Of a stretch of 39,540 nt of DNA, positions 34,227 to 39,540 are shown in pieces (position 1 is the first letter of the stretch; the number at the start of each line of letters is the position of its first letter). Source of the DNA: Paludibacteraceae bacterium (lineage in GTDB: Bacteria > Bacteroidota > Bacteroidia > Bacteroidales > Paludibacteraceae). A program made the translations under genes and the position numbers. Location of the stretch: NCBI GenBank assembly GCA_016283095.1, contig JAEEMG010000025.1:1-39540 (forward strand), in the 5' to 3' direction. The notes under the pieces were generated by a model. It saw nothing but the letters and a program-made list of their open reading frames with translations. It ran no database searches and was not told the origin of the DNA.

Positions 34227-35054
34227 CTACAAAATAAATCCGCAATCCTTGCAGATTGGATTCACAATCTCATTTCTTGCGAAAGCCTGCTTCATATCCA
34301 CAGCTTCCTTGCAATTGATTATTTCATCGAGAGGTGTCGTGAAGACGTTGCCCAATACCATATCTCCGTTAGCATCCAGACAACACGGCACAACACTACC
34401 GTCGCACAGGATAGCTATATGGTCACGCAACGCATAACATTTCTTGTGAGCCAGATCCAACTTTTTCTGTCCAGGCCATGAAAAGCGAGCCGCATTCTGC
34501 AAAAAAATATGATCCTGAATCTTCACGTTACGAGACATGGTGTCTTCGATCTGCGTCGAAAAAAATGAATTTACCGCATTCCTGCAATACTCATTGAAAT
34601 CAGACGCTCCCTCCGCGCCGTTGTTCCAAAGTCTGAAACTGAAATATGTGTTTTCAGAATATCTTTTGGCAAAAGAGAAAACGCCATCCATCTTCTCCTT
34701 CCATTGCTCCGACGGAATATTCTCCGCATAAGCGTGAACCGATACATTGCACTGTCTAACTAGTTTATCCGCAAATACCTGCTCCACCTTATAAAGCATC
34801 GAACCATTTGTAGTCAGATTGACATGGAAGCCATTATCGACCGCCAACTTCACCAATTCACAAAACTGAGGATGAAGAGTAGGTTCGCCAAGCACATGAA
34901 GATAGATATATTCAGTATAGGGGCGGATATAAAAAAGTATCGCCGAAAATTCTTCCGGCGACATAAACTTTTTCTTTCTTTTAGATGACTGGCAAAAACT
35001 GCATCTGAAGTTGCAGACATTCGTCAGCTCTATATAGATTTTTTTGAATCTCAA
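34227..35054 (-). CDS. Radical SAM protein with a SPASM-type C-terminus
   Basis: 275 residues. The start is a TTG (35052-35054, giving [M]RFKKIYIELTNVCNFRC), since no ATG is available before the motif. The radical SAM cluster motif is CNFRCSFC (CxxxCxxC). LGEPTLHPQF and VNLTTNGS are the other core signatures. The C-terminal part has CYALRDHIAILCDGSVVPCC and KDCGFIL, the cysteine-rich SPASM/twitch region that binds auxiliary Fe-S clusters. Such proteins modify peptides or proteins; many Bacteroidales paralogues are uncharacterised. It lies 10 nt after the outer-membrane barrel gene and 6 nt before the HExxH gene. Confidence 0.85.
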   Translation of the reverse strand: MRFKKIYIELTNVCNFRCSFCQSSKRKKKFMSPEEFSAILFYIRPYTEYIYLHVLGEPTLHPQFCELVKLAVDNGFHVNLTTNGSMLYKVEQVFADKLVRQCNVSVHAYAENIPSEQWKEKMDGVFSFAKRYSENTYFSFRLWNNGAEGASDFNEYCRNAVNSFFSTQIEDTMSRNVKIQDHIFLQNAARFSWPGQKKLDLAHKKCYALRDHIAILCDGSVVPCCLDANGDMVLGNVFTTPLDEIINCKEAVDMKQAFARNEIVNPICKDCGFIL

Positions 35055-35064
35055 CTCTTTTCTA

Positions 35065-35817
35065 TTATGGATTATATTCCAAGATACCTGTATTATAACG
35101 AGAACGCAATCCCTTCAAATACTGGAACTTATAACCGAAAGAAGCCATAATCACCATATTCTGGCATGATGTGAATCCTCTTGATACACCGACCTGCCAA
35201 TACATGCCATTAACCTCCTCCTTCATCAACTCGTACATGATTTTGAATGACAAGCCATAGTCGAACTCATCAGGAATCAAGTCCTTACTCTGCTCTTTGT
35301 CAGCCTCCCAATTACTCTTAAAAACAGACTCCTGAGCGAAAGTTCCATTCTCCCACGTCTTACCACCGATGTATCCAGTGACATACAAGCCAAGGCTAGG
35401 AACAAGTCTACCAGGACCCACATTATAAATTGAATACATGATGTCGACAGGAAGTTTAAGACCCATAGCACCTACCTTAACATCCTGCAACACACCAGAA
35501 ACTTCTATTTTCGGTACGATAGCACTCAAAGGTCCATCAACTGACAAGCTTGTGTATGGCAGAGAATCTAGTTTGGTACCTTCCGAGCAGAACAAGAAAC
35601 CAGGCTGTATACTCCATTTAGAGTTAAGTTGGATTTCAGCGACGACTCCAGCATTGAAACCATGTTTGAAACTATTACCATAGGCTTCCTTAAAATCGCC
35701 ATTCCAACTAGACATATTATAACCTGCCTGCAAACCCATTCGCACCTTTACATCAGGCTCTGCAAATATATTCAATGCTGAAATCAGCATCACGATAGAC
35801 ATTAAAATCCTTTTCAT
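35065..35817 (-). CDS. Outer-membrane beta-barrel protein (PorT/OMP_b-brl_2-like)
   Basis: About 250 residues from the ATG at 35817 (MKRILMSIVMLISALNIFAEPD, a signal peptide). A longer reading to 35970 would run through the promoter and the terminator. The mature part alternates polar and hydrophobic residues in strands typical of small Bacteroidota barrels: VRMGLQAGYNMSSWNG, GFNAGVVAEIQLNSKWSIQP, GFLFCSEGTKL, LGLYVTGYIGGKTWENG, YWQVGVSRGFTS, MASFGYKFQYLKGL. It is the first gene of a probable operon with the radical SAM protein. Confidence 0.8.
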   Translation of the reverse strand: MKRILMSIVMLISALNIFAEPDVKVRMGLQAGYNMSSWNGDFKEAYGNSFKHGFNAGVVAEIQLNSKWSIQPGFLFCSEGTKLDSLPYTSLSVDGPLSAIVPKIEVSGVLQDVKVGAMGLKLPVDIMYSIYNVGPGRLVPSLGLYVTGYIGGKTWENGTFAQESVFKSNWEADKEQSKDLIPDEFDYGLSFKIMYELMKEEVNGMYWQVGVSRGFTSCQNMVIMASFGYKFQYLKGLRSRYNTGILEYNP

Positions 35818-35843
35818 TCCCAACAAATTGATACTTATTAGTG

Positions 35844-35875
35844 CAAATGTATTTATATTTTCCTTTTCTGCAAAA
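35844..35875 (-). promoter_or_regulatory. Promoter of the barrel/radical SAM operon
   Basis: On the minus strand TTTTG (35871-35875), 19 nt, TACATTTG (35844-35851). The start would be near 35837, about 20 nt before the ATG at 35817. Confidence 0.65.
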
Positions 35876-35936
35876 TTTCTTTCAACTAATGTTATAAACA
35901 ATTTTGAAGTTGAGAACCAAAAGAGGAAAAACAAAA

Positions 35937-35962
35937 AAAGACGGTCAAACTTGACCGTCTTT
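35937..35962 (-). terminator. Terminator after the 203-aa barrel-like gene
   Basis: Perfect 12-bp arms (AAAGACGGTCAA / TTGACCGTCTTT, 2 nt between), followed on the minus strand by seven T. Confidence 0.85.
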
Positions 35963-35982
35963 GATATCATATCAGATATTTA

Positions 35983-36594
35983 TTAGAATCTGAACTGGAA
36001 CTTAGCAGAGATGCTTGGAGTAGCACCACTTTTCATCCAATCGCTCTCGAACTCAACACCAGCGCCGATAGCATCGTTGAAATACCATGTTCCACCAGAA
36101 TACATACCGAACACACCATTAACGTGATCCCAAGCATCCTTCTCAGCCTCTGTCCAATCACCAGTTGGGATTGAAAGAGCAACACCACCACAGAAACCAG
36201 CATAAGTATCAAGTTTCTTCAAGAACTGGAAATGGAATGCAGAACGAATCAAAATCAAATGCTCCATAAGACCAAGATCTCTCTTTACGCCAGCCACACC
36301 AGGAACCTCATGCCACTTGTCGTGATCATAACCACAGATACCATACTGAAAACCTAAATCGATACCACCATTGTTACCAAAGTTCTTTGTATTGATAAAG
36401 CCACTAGCAAGACCAGCTGCACCATCAATTGTGATCATAGGCATAACAGCATCGTCGTCTTCCCAACCAGGAACACCAACTCCAAGACCCAACTTGAATC
36501 CATCAACCATTGTCATACCAGTAGCACGCTGATTTCCAGCATTTGCCGACACAAATGTCATAGCAGCAAGAACAAAAGCAAAAACTTTTTTCAT
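35983..36594 (-). CDS. Exported, probably outer-membrane, barrel-like protein of unknown function
   Basis: 203 residues with a signal peptide (MKKVFAFVLAAMTFVSANAG). Gly- and aromatic-rich strands (FKLGLGVGVPGWEDDD, GIDLGFQYGICGYD, LDTYAGFCGGVALSIPTGDW, GMYSGGTWYFNDAIGAGVEF) end in SISAKFQFRF, whose terminal Phe is typical of outer-membrane beta-barrels recognised by BamA. No specific family is recognised. It has its own promoter and a strong terminator. Confidence 0.75.
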   Translation of the reverse strand: MKKVFAFVLAAMTFVSANAGNQRATGMTMVDGFKLGLGVGVPGWEDDDAVMPMITIDGAAGLASGFINTKNFGNNGGIDLGFQYGICGYDHDKWHEVPGVAGVKRDLGLMEHLILIRSAFHFQFLKKLDTYAGFCGGVALSIPTGDWTEAEKDAWDHVNGVFGMYSGGTWYFNDAIGAGVEFESDWMKSGATPSISAKFQFRF

Positions 36595-36623
36595 TTCCTT
36601 TTCCTTTAATGATTAATTTTCCG

Positions 36624-36651
36624 CAAATGTACAACATTTTTGCATTTACAA
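36624..36651 (-). promoter_or_regulatory. Promoter of the 203-aa barrel-like gene
   Basis: TACATTTG on the minus strand (36624-36631), with a TTG about 18 nt upstream (near 36649-36651). It is 30 nt before the ATG. Confidence 0.5.
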
Positions 36652-36897
36652 TCGTAAAATAATGTTAAAAAACATTTCATTTGAGGAAAATTAAACTTTT
36701 CTTACATAATACATAACATTTTGACAAATCCGTCCACAAACGAAATCTCAAAAAGAGTAAAGCAAAAGCAAAGGTTTTCAGCTACTTGCAACCGTTTTTT
36801 ATACAAAATAAGCACAACAACCATCCGTTTTTTGACAAAAGAGAAGTATTTTAAGTTAGTTTTTTACAAAAAGAGCCTTTCTTATTTCATAATTTTA

Positions 36898-36950
36898 TAT
36901 ATTTGCATTCGCTTTTTGCATAGGCATACGAAACTGCTAACAAAAAGCGA
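36898..36950 (+). promoter_or_regulatory. tig promoter and 5'-leader hairpin
   Basis: The -7 box TATATTTG lies at 36898-36905; no clear upstream element is seen. Perfect 10-bp arms TCGCTTTTTG (36909-36918) and CAAAAAGCGA (36941-36950) would form a hairpin at or within a few nt of the 5' end of the tig mRNA, 26 nt before the ATG. The rest of the 382-bp space back to 36595 holds the divergent promoter and nothing else I can name. Confidence 0.5.
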
Positions 36951-36976
36951 GTTAACAGCAAGTAATAATATTTAAT

Positions 36977-38344
36977 ATGAATATCGAAAAGAAAGTAATT
37001 GATGAAGTGAGCTTGCAGCTAACACTTAGCATCAATGAGGAGGATTACAAGGGAAGAGTTGACAACGCTCTTCGTTCATACCGTCAGAAGGCTAGCATCC
37101 CAGGTTTCCGTCCTGGTAAAGCTCCAGCGTCGTTGATCGACAAGATGTACCGCAAGAGTGCAATGGCAGAAGAGGTTAACAAGATGGTTCCTGAAATGCT
37201 ATCTAACTACATCAACGAGAACAAGCTTCGCGTACTTGGCGAGCCTATCTTGGCTGAGGGTCAGGAGTTGCTAGACTTTGAAAAGGATGTAAACTACACT
37301 CTTACTTTCGACGTAGCATTGATTCCAGAATACAAGGTTGCACTTGACAAGAACATCAATGTCCCTCAGTACGAAATCACTGTTGACGACAAGATGATTG
37401 ACGACACAATCAAGTCTTACGCTTCACGCTACGGTTCTTACTCAGAGGGCGAGGAAGTTAAAGAGAACGATATCATCAAAGCAACAGTTGTTGAGCTTGA
37501 GAACGGCAAAGAGAAGGAAGGTGGCGTTAAAGTAGAAGAGGCTATCCTTTCACCAAGATATTTGAAGGACGAGGATCAGAAGAAGCTATTCATCGGTGCT
37601 AAGAAAGGTGCTAAGATGAACATCTCTTTGAAGGCTGCTATGGATGGCAATGAGGCAGAGATCGCTTCATTCTTGAAGATCAAGAAAGAAGACGTTGCTA
37701 ATGTAAACGACGAGCTTTCTCTTGAGATCACTTCTATCTCTCATTACACAGAGGCTGAGGTAAATCAGGAGTTGTTCGACAAGGCTCTTGGTGAGGGCAC
37801 TGTAAAGAACGAGGCTGAATTCAGAGCTAAGATCAAAGAGGAACTTCAGGGTTCACTTACTGCTGACAGCGACTACAAACTTGGTCTAGATGTAAGAGAG
37901 GCAATCCTTGCAAAGATCAAAGATCAGAAGTTCCCAGACGCTATCTTCAAGAGATTCTTGAAGCTTAACAACAAGGAGCAGGCTGAGAAGTTGTCTGACG
38001 AAGAGTTCGACAAGTCTTACGCTAACGAGATCGACGAAATGAAATGGATGCTTTACAAGGACGCTGTTCTTGTAGAGAACAAGGTCAAGATCGAGCAGGC
38101 AGACGTAATGTCATTCTGCAAGAAAGTGGCTAAAGCACAGTTCGCTCAGTATGGTATGGTTGCAGTTCCAAACGATGTTTTGGAGAACTATGCACGCGAG
38201 ATGATGAAGAACTCACAGCAGAGCCAGCAGATTGTCGAGAACATCAAGAACGAGAAGTTCATTGAAATTGCTAAGTCTAACATCACATTGGAGAAGAAAG
38301 CTATTTCATTGGATGACTTCAGCAAAATGTTCCAGGACAAGTAA
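36977..38344 (+). CDS. tig: Trigger factor
   Basis: 455 residues. Trigger factor is a ribosome-bound chaperone and peptidyl-prolyl isomerase that shields nascent chains. The N-terminal ribosome-binding domain contains YRQKASIPGFRPGKAPASLIDKMY (about 34-56), holding the GFRPGKAP signature for the L23 contact. The middle FKBP-like domain (about 150-245) is diverged, as in other Bacteroidota. The C-terminal helical chaperone domain runs to KMFQDK. Codon use is strongly biased toward preferred codons compared with the accessory genes, as expected for a highly expressed protein. It precedes clpP and clpX, with a terminator and separate clpP promoter between. Confidence 0.95.
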   Translation: MNIEKKVIDEVSLQLTLSINEEDYKGRVDNALRSYRQKASIPGFRPGKAPASLIDKMYRKSAMAEEVNKMVPEMLSNYINENKLRVLGEPILAEGQELLDFEKDVNYTLTFDVALIPEYKVALDKNINVPQYEITVDDKMIDDTIKSYASRYGSYSEGEEVKENDIIKATVVELENGKEKEGGVKVEEAILSPRYLKDEDQKKLFIGAKKGAKMNISLKAAMDGNEAEIASFLKIKKEDVANVNDELSLEITSISHYTEAEVNQELFDKALGEGTVKNEAEFRAKIKEELQGSLTADSDYKLGLDVREAILAKIKDQKFPDAIFKRFLKLNNKEQAEKLSDEEFDKSYANEIDEMKWMLYKDAVLVENKVKIEQADVMSFCKKVAKAQFAQYGMVAVPNDVLENYAREMMKNSQQSQQIVENIKNEKFIEIAKSNITLEKKAISLDDFSKMFQDK

Positions 38345-38368
38345 TCTAGATTAGATTCAATCACTATA

Positions 38369-38400
38369 AGGGACGCCGTATTTACGACGTCTCTTTTTTT
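38369..38400 (+). terminator. Intrinsic terminator of tig
   Basis: AGGGACG / CGTCTCT arms with inner CGTA/TACG (one C-A mismatch, one G-U pair), then eight T. It resembles the hairpins at 12542 and 33851 in sequence. Confidence 0.8.
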
Positions 38401-38535
38401 ATGTCATAAAGCACAAAACCGCATCAATTCCAGTCAATCACATAGGCTCAACCCCTAATTTCAACCAGTTTTTGGGCAAAAAAAGCCTCTTTTTGCAATT
38501 TTTTTGATTTCACGCAAAAAAAATGATCGTTTTTA

Positions 38536-38567
38536 TTGGATATTGATGTATTATTTCTTTAAGTTTG
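38536..38567 (+). promoter_or_regulatory. Promoter of clpP-clpX
   Basis: TTG (38536-38538), 21 nt, TAAGTTTG (38560-38567). The start would be near 38574, about 18 nt before the ATG at 38592. Confidence 0.6.
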
Positions 38568-38591
38568 CATATAAGGAAAAACGAAATAAAA

Positions 38592-39263
38592 ATGAATAAC
38601 GATTTCAGAAAATTCGCAGTTGGACATTTAGGCATGAATGGTCTGGCTTTGGACCAATACACATCCCAAATTTCAGATAGCTATATATCTCCAAGCATTT
38701 TGGAGGAACGTCAGCTCAACGTGACTCAGATGGATGTATTTTCTCGCCTTATGATGGACAGAATCATCTTTTTGGGCGACCAGATAGATTCATATACAGC
38801 CAACGTTGTCCAGGCTCAGCTTCTATATCTTGAGTCGGCAAACCCAGGCAAAGACATCTCAATTTATCTGAACTCTCCTGGAGGTTCAGTATACGACGGA
38901 TTGGGAATATACGACACAATGCAGTTCATATCTTCAGACGTGTCTACAATCTGTACAGGTCTCGCAGCATCAATGGCATCAGTGTTGCTTGTATCTGGAG
39001 CTAAAGGCAAAAGATATGCGTTGAAGCATTCACGAGTGATGATCCACCAGCCTCTTGGCCAAGCTCACGGTCAGGCATCCGATATTGAAATCACAGCTCG
39101 CGAAATCTTGAAATTGAAGCAGGAGCTATACACAATCATCGCAGACCACTCCGGCCAGACATTCGACAAAGTCTGGGCTGATTCCGACCGCGACTGCTGG
39201 ATGACAGCAGAAGAGGCCAAGGAATATGGCATGATAGATGAAGTGTTAGTGAAGATGAAATAA
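38592..39263 (+). CDS. clpP: ATP-dependent Clp protease proteolytic subunit ClpP
   Basis: About 223 residues from the ATG at 38592 (MNNDFRKFAVGHLGM); an upstream in-frame TTG lies inside the -7 promoter box and is rejected. The catalytic triad is visible: Ser in TGLAASMASVLLVSG, His in HSRVMIHQPLG, Asp in DRDCWMTAEEAKEYG. Family hallmarks RIIFLGDQI and YLNSPGGSVYDGLGIYDTMQF are intact. It forms the barrel-shaped protease that works with ClpX, encoded 3 nt downstream. Confidence 0.96.
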   Translation: MNNDFRKFAVGHLGMNGLALDQYTSQISDSYISPSILEERQLNVTQMDVFSRLMMDRIIFLGDQIDSYTANVVQAQLLYLESANPGKDISIYLNSPGGSVYDGLGIYDTMQFISSDVSTICTGLAASMASVLLVSGAKGKRYALKHSRVMIHQPLGQAHGQASDIEITAREILKLKQELYTIIADHSGQTFDKVWADSDRDCWMTAEEAKEYGMIDEVLVKMK

Positions 39264-39266
39264 AAT

Positions 39267-39540
39267 ATGGCAGGACATAACACTGATAGATGTAGTTTCT
39301 GTGGCCGCACATCCAAAGAGTGCAACGTACTACTTGAAGGATTGAGCGGAAAGATTTGCGACGTATGCGTACAACAAGCATACACTATGTTGCCAAATCT
39401 AACCGCAGAAAAAAAAGGTAAAAATGGGAAATCCGGATTCGACGAGAAGCTTCCGACACCAAAGGAAATCGTCGAATATATGGATCAATACGTAATCGGT
39501 CAGGACACTGCAAAGAAAGTTTTGTCGGTGGCTGTTTACA
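39267..39540 (+). CDS. clpX: ClpX ATPase, N-terminal part (runs off the window)
   Basis: 91 codons are present. The N-terminal zinc-binding domain has Cys9, Cys12, Cys31 and Cys34 (DRCSFCGR ... KICDVCVQQAY). A linker and the start of the AAA+ domain follow (PTPKEIVEYMDQYVIGQDTAKKVLSVAVY); the Walker motifs lie outside. ClpX unfolds substrates and feeds them to ClpP. It is 3 nt after clpP, so the two are co-transcribed. Confidence 0.95.
   Translation, partial: MAGHNTDRCSFCGRTSKECNVLLEGLSGKICDVCVQQAYTMLPNLTAEKKGKNGKSGFDEKLPTPKEIVEYMDQYVIGQDTAKKVLSVAVY

Noticed and set aside
35818-35970. Extended N-terminus of the outer-membrane barrel protein
   Set aside because: It would include the promoter boxes and the preceding terminator; the ATG at 35817 begins a proper signal peptide.
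38565-38591. TTG start for clpP
   Set aside because: The codon lies within the -7 promoter box, and the ATG at 38592 matches the family's N-terminus better.

Overview
The window comes from a member of the Bacteroidales (Bacteroidota). I infer this from the A+T-rich DNA, promoters of the TTTG-N19-21-TAnnTTTG type instead of -35/-10 boxes, the lack of Shine-Dalgarno sequences, a type IX secretion (T9SS) C-terminal sorting domain, order-typical families (DUF4301, DUF4922, DUF2809, golvesin-type 'xanthan lyase' amidase, the second-type MnmA) and the tig-clpP-clpX order at the right end. I cannot name a genus. I see no rRNA, tRNA, CRISPR array or insertion sequence.

Layout. 1-2.8 kb: a three-gene minus-strand operon of exported proteins with Big-2-like Ig modules and 'DLGLPSGxLWA' modules; the first gene carries a T9SS sorting domain. 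2.9-4.0 kb: a DUF1016/YhcG nuclease gene broken by an in-frame stop. 4.0-6.4 kb: mnmA and a cell-wall amidase. 6.5-8.2 kb: a HigA-type antitoxin whose toxin survives only as a C-terminal stub, next to a PD-(D/E)XK nuclease gene with its own promoter. 8.4-12.5 kb: small membrane proteins, creD and a winged-helix regulator. Three near-identical palindromes stand in front of three transcription units here and look like the regulator's own operators.

12.6-21.6 kb is an accessory, defence-like stretch, all on the minus strand: an AAA ATPase; a coupled pair of DUF262 proteins (the first with a DUF1524 nuclease domain) followed by a single-HKD phospholipase-D-type nuclease; a RhuM-Fic fusion flanked by 44-bp direct repeats derived from the neighbouring exonuclease gene; a DEDDh exonuclease; and a WYL regulator. 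The DUF262/DUF262/PLD unit is the best candidate in the window for an undescribed system.

21.8-34 kb: DUF4301; a possible 97-nt small RNA; then a plus-strand operon (golvesin-interrupted amidase, GT2 glycosyltransferase, a GT-like companion, DUF4922 HIT-like protein) that probably makes or remodels an envelope glycan. A lipoprotein CE2-type esterase and an unknown exported protein follow. 33.9-36.6 kb, minus strand: an outer-membrane barrel, a radical SAM/SPASM protein and a small HExxH membrane protein, then a second small barrel-like protein. 37-39.5 kb: the housekeeping set tig, clpP and the 5' part of clpX.

Across the window there are four copies of a dispersed ~95-175 bp intergenic repeat with terminal inverted repeats, a 13-unit heptamer tandem array, and several terminator hairpins whose G-U wobble pairs reveal the transcribed strand.
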